Positions 17,372 to 35,605 are shown, counted from the stretch's first letter. The stretch: 64,000 bases of DNA from Alcanivorax hongdengensis A-11-3 (GCF_000300995.1 NZ_AMRJ01000005.1:79701-143700); one strand, 5' to 3'. The notes: generated by a model from the letters alone, not told the origin. Numbers and translations: made by a program.

Positions 17372-18672
17372 CGGTCCTGGCCTTTGTTGTCACCATCGTC
17401 ATCATTGTGGCTTTCCACGAGTGGGGTCACTTTCTTGCCATGCGCGCCTTTGGCGTTCGCGTGCTCACCTTTTCCGTGGGGTTCGGCCCCAAGATTCTGC
17501 GTTTTACCGACAAGAAGGGCACCCAGTGGGTGATCAGTGCCATTCCCCTGGGCGGCTATGTGAAACCGCTGGACTGCCGGGATGACGAGACCGCCGCTGA
17601 TACCCCGGGTGAATTTTCCGGCAAACCGGCATGGCAGCGGGTGATTACCTATGCTGCCGGGCCGGTTTTCAATTTCATTCTGGCGCTGCTGATTTACTGG
17701 TCGTTGATGTTCGGCTACGGCCAGAACGATCTGCTGGCCATTTCGGGGCCGGTGACGCCGGCATCGGCGGCGGCGCAGGCGGGCTTCGAGCCCGGTGACC
17801 GGATCATTGCCGCCGGAGATGCCGAGATCCAGGGCTGGAGCCCCTTTATCAGTCAGCTGATTCTGCATCTGGGTGAAAAACCGCCGCTGGACGTTACCGT
17901 GGTCACGCCTTCCGGGGCGCGCGCCGAGCGGGCACTGGATCTCAGTGCCTGGGCGGCGGATGCGGAAAAAGACCCGCTGGCGGCGCTGGGCCTGCATCAG
18001 GCCGTGGTCATTGGCGAGGTGATGGATGACAGCCCGGCCCAGCAGGCCGGTTTCCGTCGCGGTGACCAGGTGGTGAGCCTCAATGGTGAACCGGTGGACG
18101 GCTGGGGCCCCTGGCAGCAGGCCATCATGGACAATCCACGCACGGCCATGCAGGCCGGCGTGTTGCGCGATGGCGAGACGCTGACGCTCACTTTCACGCC
18201 CAAGAGCGTGGCCCACGATGGCAAGCAGTATGGCCAGCTGGGGGTGGCCCTGGGCGGCCTTTATCAGCGTGAATTCGGACCGGTGCAGGCGGTCAGTGCC
18301 GCCCTGGGCCGTTTTGGCGAACAGACTACCGTGGTCTGGGCCAGCCTGGTGAAACTGGTGACCGGCAAACTGTCACTGGACAACCTGGGCGGCCCGATCA
18401 CTATCGCTCAGGTGGCGGGTGAGAGCGCCTCCGTGGGGCTGGCCAGTTTTCTGGCCTTGCTGGCCTACCTGAGCATCACCCTTGGCGTGATCAACCTGTT
18501 ACCGGTGCCCATGCTGGATGGCGGCTGGATTTTCTTTGGAATCATTGAAATGATTCGCGGTCGCAGTTTGTCCGAGCGGTTTTTACTTGCCGCTCAAGGT
18601 ATTGGGATGACGCTGGTTATCAGCTTCATGTTATTGGCCATATATAACGATTTGGTGCGGCAGTTTTCATGA
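17365..18672 (+). CDS. rseP: Site-2 intramembrane zinc metalloprotease
   Basis: A 435-residue inner-membrane protease that releases the envelope-stress sigma factor by cleaving its anti-sigma factor. The zinc motif HEWGH is His18-Glu19-His22 in the first helix. Two PDZ domains lie at about 125-215 and 220-300, and the C-terminal [12 protein letters not shown] supplies the third ligand. It overlaps bamA by four bases (ATGA), the usual neighbour. Confidence 0.96.
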   Translation: MLTVLAFVVTIVIIVAFHEWGHFLAMRAFGVRVLTFSVGFGPKILRFTDKKGTQWVISAIPLGGYVKPLDCRDDETAADTPGEFSGKPAWQRVITYAAGPVFNFILALLIYWSLMFGYGQNDLLAISGPVTPASAAAQAGFEPGDRIIAAGDAEIQGWSPFISQLILHLGEKPPLDVTVVTPSGARAERALDLSAWAADAEKDPLAALGLHQAVVIGEVMDDSPAQQAGFRRGDQVVSLNGEPVDGWGPWQQAIMDNPRTAMQAGVLRDGETLTLTFTPKSVAHDGKQYGQLGVALGGLYQREFGPVQAVSAALGRFGEQTTVVWASLVKLVTGKLSLDNLGGPITIAQVAGESASVGLASFLALLAYLSITLGVINLLPVPMLDGGWIFFGIIEMIRGRSLSERFLLAAQGIGMTLVISFMLLAIYNDLVRQFS

Positions 18673-21035
18673 GATTTGGGGACATCCTGCTCGGCCCCGC
18701 GCGGGGCTTACTGGTGATGCTTTGCCTGTTGGCAGCATCGATGACACACGCGGCAACCGCCAACCTGCCTTTCAAGGTTCACGATATTCGTGTGGAAGGC
18801 CTGCAACGGTTACCGGTGGAGAAAGTCTACGCGGCCCTGCCGATTCAGGCAGGGGACAGCATTGACCACGATCAGGTGGCTGACGCGGTCAAGCGCCTGT
18901 TTGCCACAGGCAACTTCGAGGACGTGCAGCTGGGGCGTGACGGCGATGATCTGGTGGTGATCGTTTCCGAGCGGCCGACCATTGCCAAGATTGATATCTC
19001 CGGCAACAAGTCCATTGACGAAGACAACCTGCGCAAGGGCCTCAAGCAGGCCGGGCTGGTGGAAGGCGAGGTCTACCAACGTTCCACCCTGCAGGCCATT
19101 GCCGGCGAACTGCAGCGTCAGTATGTGTCCCAGGGGCGCTATGGCGCCGATATCCAGACCAAATCCGTGGCGCTGCCGCGCAACCGGGTCGAGCTGAAAA
19201 TCGAAATCTACGAGGGCAAGGCGGCCCGTATCCGCGATATCAATATCGTTGGCAATACGCTGTTTGATGACGACACCCTGCTCAAGGATTTCGAACTCAA
19301 GCCGTCTCATTTCTGGTCCTTCATCAAGGGCGATGACAAATATTCCCGAGAGAAACTGTCCGGTGATCTGGAGCGCCTGCGTTCCTATTATCTGGACCGT
19401 GGTTATATCAATTTCTCCATCGAATCCACCCAGGTATCGGTGACTCCGGACCGCAAGAATGTGTTCATTACCATCAATGTGGCCGAGGGCGAGCAGTACA
19501 CGGTCAATGATGTGAAACTGGCCGGTGACCTGGTGGTGGATGAAAACCAGCTGCGTCCGTTACTGGTGATCAAGAAAGGGCAGGTATTCAGTCAGCAGCT
19601 GGTGACCTATACCAGTGACCTGATCAAGCGTCGCCTGGGCAACGAAGGGTATACCTTTGCGGAAGTCCACGGCGTCGAGCAGGATACCGGCAGCGACAAT
19701 AACACCGTGGATGTGACCTTCTATGTGGACCCGGGCAACAAGGTCTATGTCCGTCGCATCAATTTTACCGGCAACGCGAAAACCGACGACGAAGTCTTGC
19801 GCCGGGAGCTGCGCCAGTTCGAACAGGCACCGGCCAACACCTCCCTGATTGATCTGTCCCGCCAGCGTCTGCAGCGCCTGGGATACTTCAGCACCGTGGA
19901 TGCGGACACTCCCAGGGTGCCCAATTCCGATGATCTGGTAGACGTGGACTACAAGGTGGAAGAGCAGCCTTCCGGGTCCATTGGCGCCAATGTTGGCTAT
20001 TCCGACTCCTCCGGTTTCATCTTTGGTGCCAATGTTACCCAGAACAACTGGCGCGGCACCGGTAACCGGGTATCGTTCGCCCTGAGTCGCTCCGACGTGC
20101 GTGATTCCTACAGCTTCTCGCACTACAACCCGTACTACACCCTGGATGGTGTCAGTCGCGGTTTCAGCCTGTTCTATTCCAAGATCGACTTTGATCAGAC
20201 CTCGGTGGCGTCCTACGCGGCGGACCGTCTGGGCGGCTCGGTGACCTTCGGCTATCCCATTTCCGAATACTCACGCCTGAGTTTCGGCGCCACCTATGAA
20301 AAGACCGATATCACCACCGGTGATTATGTGGCCTACGATATCTACCAGTTCCTCGACGAATACGGCGACAAGTTCAACGAGTACAAGGGCAATATCTCCC
20401 TGCAGACCAGCACCCTGAACCGGGGCGTATTGCCGGATCGCGGCTGGTCCAGCACCTTGGGCCTGGAGGTCGCGGTGCCGGGCTCCGATTACGGGTTCTA
20501 CAAGCTGAACTGGTCAGGGCAGAAATACTTCCCGCTGACCCGTCGCTGGACCGTCCGTACCCGCGGTGAGGTGGGCTACGGTGACGGCTATGGCCAGGAC
20601 AAGTCTTTGCCGTTCTTCGAGAATTACTACTCCGGTGGCATCGGCTCCGTGCGTGGCTATGAATCGCGCTCGCTGGGCCCGCGGTCGCCGGGTATGATCT
20701 ACGTGGATAATGGCACCGTGGATCCCAGCCCGGACCCGGTGGGCGGTAACCTGCTCACCGAGGCCAGCCTGGAACTGATTTTCCCCACACCCTTTGCGCC
20801 TGACTCGCGAAGCGTGAGAACCTTCCTGTTCGCTGACGCCGGCAACGTCTTCCAGACCGAGTTCAACGATGCCGCGGATAACGTTTCATGGAATGAAATG
20901 CGCACGTCCGTGGGTGTGGGGTTGACCTGGCTGACGGCCATCGGCCCGCTCAGCTTTGACCTTGCCAAGCCGCTGAACGACCAGCCTGGCGACGATACTG
21001 AAGTCTTCCAGTTTTCTCTGGGACAGGTTTTCTAG
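18669..21035 (+). CDS. bamA: Outer membrane protein assembly factor BamA
   Basis: A 788-residue Omp85 protein that inserts beta-barrels into the outer membrane. An N-terminal signal peptide (about residues 1-28, ending MTHAATA) is followed by five POTRA domains to about 430 and a C-terminal 16-strand barrel. The barrel contains GGIGSVRGYESRSLGPRSPG and ends in QFSLGQVF with the terminal Phe used for barrel recognition. Length is close to the E. coli protein (810). Confidence 0.97.
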   Translation: MRFGDILLGPARGLLVMLCLLAASMTHAATANLPFKVHDIRVEGLQRLPVEKVYAALPIQAGDSIDHDQVADAVKRLFATGNFEDVQLGRDGDDLVVIVSERPTIAKIDISGNKSIDEDNLRKGLKQAGLVEGEVYQRSTLQAIAGELQRQYVSQGRYGADIQTKSVALPRNRVELKIEIYEGKAARIRDINIVGNTLFDDDTLLKDFELKPSHFWSFIKGDDKYSREKLSGDLERLRSYYLDRGYINFSIESTQVSVTPDRKNVFITINVAEGEQYTVNDVKLAGDLVVDENQLRPLLVIKKGQVFSQQLVTYTSDLIKRRLGNEGYTFAEVHGVEQDTGSDNNTVDVTFYVDPGNKVYVRRINFTGNAKTDDEVLRRELRQFEQAPANTSLIDLSRQRLQRLGYFSTVDADTPRVPNSDDLVDVDYKVEEQPSGSIGANVGYSDSSGFIFGANVTQNNWRGTGNRVSFALSRSDVRDSYSFSHYNPYYTLDGVSRGFSLFYSKIDFDQTSVASYAADRLGGSVTFGYPISEYSRLSFGATYEKTDITTGDYVAYDIYQFLDEYGDKFNEYKGNISLQTSTLNRGVLPDRGWSSTLGLEVAVPGSDYGFYKLNWSGQKYFPLTRRWTVRTRGEVGYGDGYGQDKSLPFFENYYSGGIGSVRGYESRSLGPRSPGMIYVDNGTVDPSPDPVGGNLLTEASLELIFPTPFAPDSRSVRTFLFADAGNVFQTEFNDAADNVSWNEMRTSVGVGLTWLTAIGPLSFDLAKPLNDQPGDDTEVFQFSLGQVF

Positions 21036-21045
21036 GAGTTTAATA

Positions 21046-21540
21046 ATGAAAAAATTGTTGATTGCACTGACCGTTTTTCTGCCCGCTCTGGCACTGGCTG
21101 ACAGCAACGTGGGCGTGATTGATCCGCTGGCTGCCCTGCAGGGGTCCGAGCATGTTCAGGAGCGTCTGTCCGCTCTGGATTCCGAAATGAAGAGTGATCA
21201 GGCTGACCTGCAAAAGCTGAGCGCCGAGGTGCAAAGCCTGCAGCAGAAGCTGGAAAAGGATGGCATGACAATGTCTTCCGACAAGGTGGATGAGCTGCGT
21301 ACCCAGGGCCAGCAGAAAGTGATCGAACTGAAGAGCCTGCAGCGCAAGCTGCAGAAGAAATCCTCCGAAGGCCAGCGTGCCATCCTTGAGGAGATGCAGC
21401 CGAAACTGCAAAAAGCGGTGGAAAAGATCGCCAAGGACAAGAAGCTGGATCTGGTGGTAAACGCCCAGGCAGTGATCTACGCCGAAGACGGCATGGACAT
21501 CACCGACGCGGTGAGCAAACAGCTGAACAAGATGAAGTAA
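21046..21540 (+). CDS. skp: Periplasmic chaperone Skp/OmpH
   Basis: A 164-residue secreted protein: a signal peptide (MKKLLIALTVFLPALALADS), a long coiled coil at about residues 40-110, then a small beta/helix body ending in TDAVSKQLNKMK. Skp trimers hold unfolded outer-membrane proteins for BamA. It starts 10 bases after bamA and overlaps lpxD by one base. Confidence 0.93.
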   Translation: MKKLLIALTVFLPALALADSNVGVIDPLAALQGSEHVQERLSALDSEMKSDQADLQKLSAEVQSLQQKLEKDGMTMSSDKVDELRTQGQQKVIELKSLQRKLQKKSSEGQRAILEEMQPKLQKAVEKIAKDKKLDLVVNAQAVIYAEDGMDITDAVSKQLNKMK

Positions 21541-22550
21541 TGCTGACTCTCGGTGAACTTGCCCAAAAGCTGGACGCCACCCTGGTGGGTGACGCCAGCA
21601 CGCCGGTGGACGGACTGGGGACCATCCAGTCCGCCACTGGCAGTCAGTTAACCTTTCTGGCCAATCCCCGTTACCGCAGCTTCCTGGAGAACACTGGGGC
21701 GGCGGCGGTGTTGCTGCCCGAGTCGCAGCAGGACTACTGTCCGGTGGCCGCGCTGGTGGTAAAAGATCCGTATCTGGCGTTCGCCCGGGCCAGCGCCTTT
21801 TTCGAGGTGGCCCCCCAGCCCGCGGCCGGGATTCATCCGGCCGCCACGGTGGATCCGTCTGCCCGGGTCGCTGACAGTGCCTGTATCGGCCCCAACGCGG
21901 TCGTGGAAGCGGGCGCCCGGGTAGGTGAGGGCGCGGTGGTCATGGCCAATACGGTGGTCGGCGCCGGCAGTGTGATCGGTGACGCATGCCGTCTCTGGCC
22001 AAATGTTACAATTTACCATGGAGTGACACTGGGTCCGCGCACTATCATACACGCCAATTGCGTAATCGGTGCGGACGGGTTCGGCTTTGCCTTCAATGGC
22101 GCGGGCTGGACCAAGGTGCACCAGGTTGGCGGCGTGCGGATCGGTGCCGATGTGGAGATTGGTGCCAGCACCACGGTGGATCGGGGTGCCATTGAGGACA
22201 CCGTGATCGGTAATGGTGTCATTCTGGATAACCAGATTCAGGTTGCCCACAATGTGGTCATCGGTGATCACACGGCGGTGGCCGGCAAGGCCGGCATTGC
22301 CGGGTCTGCCAAAATCGGGGCCTATTGCCTGATTGGTGGTGCCGCCGGTATCGCCGGTCATATCGAAATCTGTGACAAGGTCCAGGTGCTGGCCATGTCA
22401 CTGGTTTCCAGCTCCATCAATGAGCCGGGCACTTACGGCTCCGCTCTGCCGGTGGACAAACAGTCCCGTTATCGCCGGAATGTGGCCCGATTCCGCAATC
22501 TTGACGATTTGGCTCGTCGCGTCAGCAAGCTGGAACGTTCGAGCGATTAA
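21540..22550 (+). CDS. lpxD: UDP-3-O-(3-hydroxyacyl)glucosamine N-acyltransferase
   Basis: A 336-residue lipid A enzyme adding the second hydroxyacyl chain. The N-terminal uridine-binding domain is followed by hexapeptide repeats forming a left-handed beta-helix, with [18 protein letters not shown] and [19 protein letters not shown] (catalytic His region). The C-terminal helix includes [20 protein letters not shown]. Start shares a base with the skp stop. Confidence 0.96.
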   Translation: MLTLGELAQKLDATLVGDASTPVDGLGTIQSATGSQLTFLANPRYRSFLENTGAAAVLLPESQQDYCPVAALVVKDPYLAFARASAFFEVAPQPAAGIHPAATVDPSARVADSACIGPNAVVEAGARVGEGAVVMANTVVGAGSVIGDACRLWPNVTIYHGVTLGPRTIIHANCVIGADGFGFAFNGAGWTKVHQVGGVRIGADVEIGASTTVDRGAIEDTVIGNGVILDNQIQVAHNVVIGDHTAVAGKAGIAGSAKIGAYCLIGGAAGIAGHIEICDKVQVLAMSLVSSSINEPGTYGSALPVDKQSRYRRNVARFRNLDDLARRVSKLERSSD

Positions 22551-22585
22551 CGCCGCCTGTGCGGCACTTGCCTGTGGAATACATG

Positions 22586-23023
22586 ATGATGGATATCCAA
22601 GAGGTCAGGGAATACCTGCCCCATCGTTACCCTTTTTTGCTGGTTGACCGGGTACTCGACGTACAAGCCGGTGAATCCATTGAAGCCATCAAGAATGTGA
22701 CGATCAACGAACCCTTCTTCAACGGCCATTTCCCCCATGACCCGATCATGCCCGGGGTGCTGATTGTGGAAGCCATGGCGCAGGCCGCCGGTATCCTCGG
22801 TTTTGTTACCGAAAACAAGAAGCCGGGCGATGGTTACATGTACTTGCTGGTCGGTACCGACAGGGCGCGTTTCAAGCGTCAGGTGGTGCCCGGCGATCAA
22901 CTGCATCTGCATGCCCGTTTCCTGACGGTCAAGCGCAATATCCTGAAGTTCTCCTGTGAGGCCAAGGTGGACGGCAAGCTGGTTGCCAGCGCTGAAATGC
23001 TGGTTGCCGAGCAGCGGGTCTGA
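22586..23023 (+). CDS. fabZ: 3-hydroxyacyl-[acyl-carrier-protein] dehydratase FabZ
   Basis: A protein of about 145 residues with the hot-dog dehydratase motif [20 protein letters not shown] (His and Glu active-site residues). It dehydrates hydroxyacyl-ACP in fatty acid synthesis and shares substrate with LpxA/LpxD. I chose the middle of three consecutive ATG codons (22583, 22586, 22589), giving [19 protein letters not shown], as in pseudomonad FabZ; GGA lies eight bases before. A GTG at 22559 is less likely. Confidence 0.94.
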   Translation: MMDIQEVREYLPHRYPFLLVDRVLDVQAGESIEAIKNVTINEPFFNGHFPHDPIMPGVLIVEAMAQAAGILGFVTENKKPGDGYMYLLVGTDRARFKRQVVPGDQLHLHARFLTVKRNILKFSCEAKVDGKLVASAEMLVAEQRV

Positions 23024-23028
23024 GCAGG

Positions 23029-23056
23029 GCTGACGCCGCCGCAACAGGCGTATACT
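23029..23056 (+). promoter_or_regulatory. Possible promoter before lpxA
   Basis: GCTGAC (23029-23034) and TATACT (23051-23056) are 16 bases apart in the 68-base fabZ-lpxA gap, the first non-coding gap of more than 30 bases since uppS. The -10 matches consensus at five of six bases; the -35 is weak. Confidence 0.3.
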
Positions 23057-23091
23057 CTATCCAGTCACACAATAACTTAAGCGACGATTTG

Positions 23092-23859
23092 ATGATTCAT
23101 CCGACCGCCCTTATTGATCCGGCCGCGGAGCTTGCAGAGGACGTGCAGGTCGGCCCGTATTCCGTGATCGGTGCCGATGTGAAAATTGGTGCCGGCACCG
23201 TTATTGCCTCCCATGTGGTGATTCAGGGACCGACCACCATTGGCAAGAACAACCGTATTTTCCAGTTCTCTTCCGTAGGGGAGGAGTGCCAGGACAAGAA
23301 GTTCAAGGGGGAACCCACCCGCCTGGAAATCGGCGATGACAATGTCATTCGCGAAGGCGTGACCATCCACCGCGGTACCGTTCAGGACCAGTCCCTGACC
23401 CGTATCGGCAGCCGTAACCTGCTGATGGCCTACGTGCATGTGGCCCACGACTGCATGGTGGGCAATGACTGCATCTTCGCCAATAACGCCTCGTTGGCCG
23501 GCCACGCCCATGTGGGCGACGGTGTCATTCTGGGTGGCATGACCGGGGTTCACCAGTTCTGTCGTATTGGCTCCTATGCCATGACCTCCGGTTGTTCGTT
23601 GGTGCTCAAGGACATCCCGGCCTACGTGATGGTGTCCGGCAACCCGGCCACGGCTCGCAGCATGAACTTTGAGGGCATGCGTCGCCGCGGCTGGTCGGCG
23701 GACACCATCAGCGCCCTGCGCCAGGCCTACAAGACGGTCTACCGTCGCGGCCTGACTCTGGAACAGGCCATTGCCGAGCTGGAAAGCCAGCCCCAGGGGC
23801 CGGAACTGCAATTGCTGATCGATTCGCTGCGGGCTTCCACCCGCGGGATTACCCGCTGA
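23092..23859 (+). CDS. lpxA: UDP-N-acetylglucosamine acyltransferase
   Basis: A 255-residue first-step lipid A acyltransferase. Hexapeptide repeats run from IHPTALIDPAAELAEDVQVG onward; the catalytic His119 is in MAYVHVAHDCMVGN, followed by GGMTGVHQFCRIGSYAM and a C-terminal helical domain. I use the ATG at 23092; a TTG one codon upstream is possible. It is followed one base later by lpxB. Confidence 0.96.
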   Translation: MIHPTALIDPAAELAEDVQVGPYSVIGADVKIGAGTVIASHVVIQGPTTIGKNNRIFQFSSVGEECQDKKFKGEPTRLEIGDDNVIREGVTIHRGTVQDQSLTRIGSRNLLMAYVHVAHDCMVGNDCIFANNASLAGHAHVGDGVILGGMTGVHQFCRIGSYAMTSGCSLVLKDIPAYVMVSGNPATARSMNFEGMRRRGWSADTISALRQAYKTVYRRGLTLEQAIAELESQPQGPELQLLIDSLRASTRGITR

Positions 23860-23860
23860 C

Positions 23861-25006
23861 ATGGCTGACCGGGGCCCGCTGATCGCGCTGATTGCCGGGG
23901 AAGCGTCCGGCGATATCCTGGGGGCGGGCCTGATCCGCGCCCTGCAACAGCGCTACCCGCAGGCCCGCTTCATCGGCGTCGGCGGGCCTGAAATGATGGC
24001 CGCCGGCCAGGTCAGCCTGTTCCCAATGGAAAAGCTGTCGGTGATGGGTATCACCGAGGTGCTCGCGCACTTGCCGGAGTTGCTGCGCCTGCGCCGGCAG
24101 CTGATCGCCCACCTGCTGGCGGAAAAACCGGATGTGGTGATCGGCATCGATTCACCGGATTTCAATCTGCCCATTGCCAAACGCCTGCATGCTCGCGGGC
24201 TCAAGACAGTTCACTATGTGAGCCCGTCGGTCTGGGCCTGGCGCCAGGGTCGCATCAAGGGGATCAAGCGCAGTATCGACCTGATGCTCACCTTGCTGCC
24301 GTTCGAAGCGCGCTTTTATGAAGAGCATGAGGTGCCGGTAACGTTCGTCGGTCACCCGCTGGCCGACACCATCGCCCTGCAAACCGATGTGGCGGGCGCC
24401 CGTGCCGAACTGGGCCTGGATGCAAAGCAGCGACTGCTGGCGGTGTTGCCTGGTAGTCGGGGCGGGGAAGTGGACCAGCTGATGCCGGTGTTTCTCAAGG
24501 CCATGGACCAGCTGGAGCGCCTGGACCCGGCTCTGCACTTTGTTATTCCGGCGGCCAACGCCGCCCGGCGGGACCAGATTCAGGGCTACCTGGACCGGTT
24601 GCCCGGCCTGCCGGTAACGCTGGTGGACGGCAACAGTCGCACGGTGATGGCCGCGGCCAATGTGGTGCTGATGGCATCCGGCACCGCCACCCTGGAAGGT
24701 CTGCTGCTGGGCAAACCCATGGTGGTGGGCTATCGGGTCGGCAAGATCACCCACGCCATAGTCAGCCGTTTGCTCAAGAGCGAGTTTGTTTCCCTGCCCA
24801 ATCTGCTGTGCCGGGAAGCGCTGGTGCCGGAGTTGATCCAGGGTGATCTCACCGTCAAGCAGGTGGTCAGTGCGGTGCGTCACTGGTTCGACCAGCCGGA
24901 CCAGGCGGATAAGCTCAAGGCACGATTCCTGGCGGTCCATGAACAGCTGCGCGGCGGGGCCAGTGACAAGGCCGCCCAGGCGGTGGCCGCGCTGCTGGAG
25001 GCCTGA
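23861..25006 (+). CDS. lpxB: Lipid-A-disaccharide synthase
   Basis: A 381-residue GT19 glycosyltransferase that joins UDP-diacylglucosamine and lipid X. It contains [21 protein letters not shown] (N-terminal loop), [39 protein letters not shown] and [20 protein letters not shown], all family landmarks. It overlaps rnhB by one base. Confidence 0.97.
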   Translation: MADRGPLIALIAGEASGDILGAGLIRALQQRYPQARFIGVGGPEMMAAGQVSLFPMEKLSVMGITEVLAHLPELLRLRRQLIAHLLAEKPDVVIGIDSPDFNLPIAKRLHARGLKTVHYVSPSVWAWRQGRIKGIKRSIDLMLTLLPFEARFYEEHEVPVTFVGHPLADTIALQTDVAGARAELGLDAKQRLLAVLPGSRGGEVDQLMPVFLKAMDQLERLDPALHFVIPAANAARRDQIQGYLDRLPGLPVTLVDGNSRTVMAAANVVLMASGTATLEGLLLGKPMVVGYRVGKITHAIVSRLLKSEFVSLPNLLCREALVPELIQGDLTVKQVVSAVRHWFDQPDQADKLKARFLAVHEQLRGGASDKAAQAVAALLEA

Positions 25007-25649
25007 TGTCCGACCCGTTCGCCGAATACGGACTGGCCGATCCTTTCATTCCCTCGCGCTTTACATGGTGCCACGGCATGCGTGTGGCCGGTGTCGATGA
25101 GGTGGGCCGTGGTCCGCTGGTGGGGGCGGTAGTCACCGCCGCCGTGGTGCTGGATCCCGCACGCCCGATAGCCGGTCTTGCCGACTCGAAAAAATTAACC
25201 GAAAAGAAGCGCTTGCAGCTGGAAGCTGAGATAAAGTCTCAAGCTCTGGGCTGGGCCCTCGGGCGGGCAGAACCGGCGGAAATCGACCAGATCAATATTC
25301 TCCATGCCACCATGCTGGCCATGCAGCGGGCGGTGGCGGCACTGCCTCTTGACGTGGATGCCGTGCTGGTGGACGGTAACCGAATTCCTGATTTTCCCTG
25401 TGCCGCGGAAGCGGTGGTCAAGGGTGATGGGCGGGTGCCGGCCATCTCCGCCGCCTCGATTCTGGCCAAGGTGGCCCGCGACCGGGAAATGCAGCAGCTC
25501 CACGAGCGTTACCCCCAGTATGGTTTTGACCGCCACAAGGGCTATCCCACCGCTGTTCATCTGGCTGCCCTGGAACAGCACGGTGCCCTGAGCGAACATC
25601 GGCGCTCCTTCGGTCCGGTGGCCCATGCGATTAGGCAAGGAAACTTATT

Positions 25650-25653
<4 letters not shown>
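25006..25653 (+). CDS. rnhB: Ribonuclease HII
   Basis: A 215-residue RNase that removes ribonucleotides from DNA. The active-site motif [20 protein letters not shown] supplies Asp-Glu near residue 30, with [12 protein letters not shown] and [17 protein letters not shown] following. The start overlaps lpxB and the stop overlaps the TTG start of dnaE. Confidence 0.96.
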
Positions 25654-29153
<3,500 letters not shown>

Positions 29154-29243
29154 AACAGTTTGCAACCGAGTTCCTGCCGCCGTGTCTCGACGTTGTCATC
29201 GGCTTGCGGCTACACTTGGGCCGATTCGGACAAGGGGTAAAAC

Positions 29244-30215
29244 ATGAATCCAAACTTCCTCGAATTTGAACAACCCATCGCGGACCTGGAAGCCAAAATC
29301 GAGGAATTGCGTCTGGTCGGCAGTGGCAGCGAAGTGAACATCTCCGAGGAGGTGAGCAAGCTGCAGGAAAAGAGCATCAGTCTGACGGAGACCATTTTCT
29401 CCAGCCTGACGCCGTGGCAGATCTCGCAACTTTCCCGTCATCCCAAGCGCCCCTACATGCTGGATTACGTCAAACGCATTTTCGGCGATTTTGACGAACT
29501 GCACGGTGATCGTGCCTTTGCCGATGATCCGGCCATCGTCGGGGGTATTACCCGACTGGATGACCAGCCGGTAATGGTTATCGGTCACCAGAAGGGCCGG
29601 GAGGTCAAGGAAAAGGTGCGCCGCAATTTCGGCATGCCCAAGCCGGAGGGCTACCGCAAGGCCCTGCGCCTGATGGAAATGGCCGAGCGGTTCCGTATGC
29701 CGGTGCTGACCTTTATCGACACCCCGGGGGCCTTTCCCGGTATTGATGCCGAGGAGCGTGGCCAGTCCGAAGCGATTGCCCGCAACCTGCGGGTCATGTC
29801 ACAGCTGAACACGCCCATCATTGCCACCGTGATTGGCGAGGGCGGCTCGGGCGGGGCGCTGGCCATTGGTGTCTGCGACCATCTGCAGATGCTGGAATTT
29901 TCCACCTACTCGGTGATTTCCCCGGAAGGTTGCGCCTCGATTCTCTGGCGCAGCGCCGACAAGGCACCGGAGGCCGCCGAGGCCATGGGCCTGACCGCCG
30001 GGCGTCTGCACGAACTGGGCATAGTCGACCAGGTCATCAAGGAGCCCCTGGGCGGTGCCCATCGAGACTATGACCAGACGGCCAGGGCCATTCGCAAGGC
30101 GCTCAGTAAACAGCTGGCGACCCTGGGCGAAATGGATACCGACGCGCTGTTGAGTCGCCGTTACCAGCGTCTGATGAGCTACGGCAACGTCACCAGCGAT
30201 CCCGCTGACGAGTAA
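29244..30215 (+). CDS. accA: Acetyl-CoA carboxylase carboxyltransferase, alpha subunit
   Basis: A 323-residue subunit that, with AccD, moves carboxyl from biotin to acetyl-CoA. It starts [19 protein letters not shown] and has [36 protein letters not shown] and [20 protein letters not shown]. The 90-base gap after dnaE may hold a promoter, but I find no convincing hexamer pair. It overlaps tilS by one base. Confidence 0.97.
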   Translation: MNPNFLEFEQPIADLEAKIEELRLVGSGSEVNISEEVSKLQEKSISLTETIFSSLTPWQISQLSRHPKRPYMLDYVKRIFGDFDELHGDRAFADDPAIVGGITRLDDQPVMVIGHQKGREVKEKVRRNFGMPKPEGYRKALRLMEMAERFRMPVLTFIDTPGAFPGIDAEERGQSEAIARNLRVMSQLNTPIIATVIGEGGSGGALAIGVCDHLQMLEFSTYSVISPEGCASILWRSADKAPEAAEAMGLTAGRLHELGIVDQVIKEPLGGAHRDYDQTARAIRKALSKQLATLGEMDTDALLSRRYQRLMSYGNVTSDPADE

Positions 30216-31492
30216 TGATCCCCGACGCCCGCACGCTGGCTGGCCAGGCCCCGGACGGGCCCCTGCTGCTGGCCTTTAGCGGCGGGCTGGATTCCACCGT
30301 TCTGTTGCATCTGTTGACCCGCGCCGGCCTGGGGCCGCGCCTGCGGGTGGTGCATATCAACCATCGTCTGCAGGCCGACAGTGATCACTGGGCGGCGTGC
30401 TGTCGCGAACGTGTCACGGCCCTGGGCCTGGCCTTTGAAATGGTGACCGTGGCGGTGGATACCGGCAAGGGGATGGAGGCCGGTGCCCGCGAGGCCCGTT
30501 ACCGGGCCCTGGAGAGTCTGGCCGACGGGGCCACCGTTGTCACCGCCCACCACCGGGATGATCAGGCGGAAACGTTGCTGCTGCACCTGCTGCGAGGCAC
30601 CGGTGTTGCAGGCCTGGGCGCCATGCGTCCCCTTCATCGGCGGGGCACGCTGCAAATATGGCGGCCGTTGTTGGCGTCCCGCCGGGACGAGCTGCTGGCC
30701 CTGGCCGAGCGTCGGCAGCTGCAATGGATTGAGGACCCCAGCAACCGGGACCTGGCGCCGCGCCGCAACTTCCTGCGTCATCGGGTGCTGCCGCTGTTGG
30801 CCGAGCGCTGGCCGGCGGTGGTGGAGACCCTGGCGCGCAATGCCCGCCACCTTGAGGAAGCCGGCTGGCTGCTCGATGAGCGTGCCGAAGAGGATGCCGA
30901 GGCGGTGGCTCGCGGCGAGACACTCAAGGTGGCGCCATTGCTGGCGCTATCCGGTCCGCGCCGGCGCAACCTGTTGCGCTGGTGGTTGCGGCGCGAGGCA
31001 AGCCAGGCCCCTTCGGCGGCGGTGCTGGCGCAGATCGAGGATCTGCTGGCCGCGCCGGCGGATCGTCAGGCCCGGGTGGAGTGGGGCGGTTGGCAGCTGC
31101 GCCGTTTTCAGGGCCAGCTGTATCGTCTGCGCCTGTCGGCACTGGCACCGTTGCGCGGCGAGCAGGCCTGGCAATCTGAGCAGGGCGCCTGCCAGCTAGG
31201 CGCCTGGCAACTGCGGCCCGGTACCGGGGCGGTGCCGGTGCCGGTGCCGCCGGGACGCTTGATACTGAGACCCTTCCGGGGCGGCGAGCGGTTGCGGCGC
31301 AATGGCATGCACCAGCAGGTCTCCGAGCTGTGGCGCGCCGCCGGCGTGCCACCCTGGCAGCGTCGCCAGTGGCCTCTACTGTACCGGGATGAGGAGCTGG
31401 TCTGCGTGCCCGGGGTGGGGCTGGCCGATAGTGTCGCCCCGCAGGACTGCCAGCTTTGGCATTTATCGCCGATTGAGGCGATTGCCGATTGA
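30215..31492 (+). CDS. tilS: tRNA(Ile)-lysidine synthetase
   Basis: A 425-residue enzyme that modifies C34 of the AUA-reading tRNA to lysidine. The N-terminal PP-loop motif LLAFSGGLDSTVLLHLL binds ATP; VVHINHRLQADSDHW and VVTAHHRDDQAETLLLHLLRG follow, with the C-terminal TilS domain (LILRPFRGGERLRRNG, then VPPWQRRQWPLLYRDEEL). Translationally coupled to accA (TAATG). Confidence 0.95.
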   Translation: MIPDARTLAGQAPDGPLLLAFSGGLDSTVLLHLLTRAGLGPRLRVVHINHRLQADSDHWAACCRERVTALGLAFEMVTVAVDTGKGMEAGAREARYRALESLADGATVVTAHHRDDQAETLLLHLLRGTGVAGLGAMRPLHRRGTLQIWRPLLASRRDELLALAERRQLQWIEDPSNRDLAPRRNFLRHRVLPLLAERWPAVVETLARNARHLEEAGWLLDERAEEDAEAVARGETLKVAPLLALSGPRRRNLLRWWLRREASQAPSAAVLAQIEDLLAAPADRQARVEWGGWQLRRFQGQLYRLRLSALAPLRGEQAWQSEQGACQLGAWQLRPGTGAVPVPVPPGRLILRPFRGGERLRRNGMHQQVSELWRAAGVPPWQRRQWPLLYRDEELVCVPGVGLADSVAPQDCQLWHLSPIEAIAD

Positions 31493-31543
31493 GGCAGCAG
31501 GGGGGTTCTGTTAATATTTCCTCCCGTCCTGATGTAGCGCAAT

Positions 31544-31561
31544 TTCCTGAAATTTCAGGAA
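31544..31561. promoter_or_regulatory. Perfect 18-bp palindrome between tilS and pyrG
   Basis: TTCCTGAAATTTCAGGAA is an exact palindrome without spacer, 52 bases after the tilS stop and 40 bases before the terminator. Such a site could be a dimeric repressor operator or a hairpin in the tilS 3' end. I do not recognise it as a named regulator's box. Confidence 0.45.
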
Positions 31562-31601
31562 TAACGGTCATTCTTTGCGCAGCTGGCCAACCCGATCCAA
31601 G

Positions 31602-31641
31602 AACACCCTTGCCCGTTTTCACGAGCAAGGTGTTTTTTTTA
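31602..31641 (+). terminator. Intrinsic terminator between tilS and pyrG
   Basis: AACACCCTTGC and GCAAGGTGTT pair over 10 bases around a 12-base loop, followed by a run of T residues to about 31640. It should end the long upstream transcript, so pyrG needs its own promoter in 31642-31700; no strong one is visible. Confidence 0.85.
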
Positions 31642-31685
31642 TTGGGCCACGCTGACAAACTTGATCGGCGCTATTAACCCACTAG

Positions 31686-33335
<1,650 letters not shown>

Positions 33336-33338
33336 TGA

Positions 33339-34190
<852 letters not shown>

Positions 34191-34194
34191 TTGA

Positions 34195-35547
<1,353 letters not shown>

Positions 35548-35605
35548 TCATGATCGCCGCGGGGCCTGACACAGTCACAAGCCGGATGCACCGGGAGGCG
35601 GTCTC

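Noticed and set aside
29154..29243. A promoter before accA
   Set aside because: TTGTCA and TACACT occur, but the spacing is about 13 bases, too short for a sigma-70 promoter.
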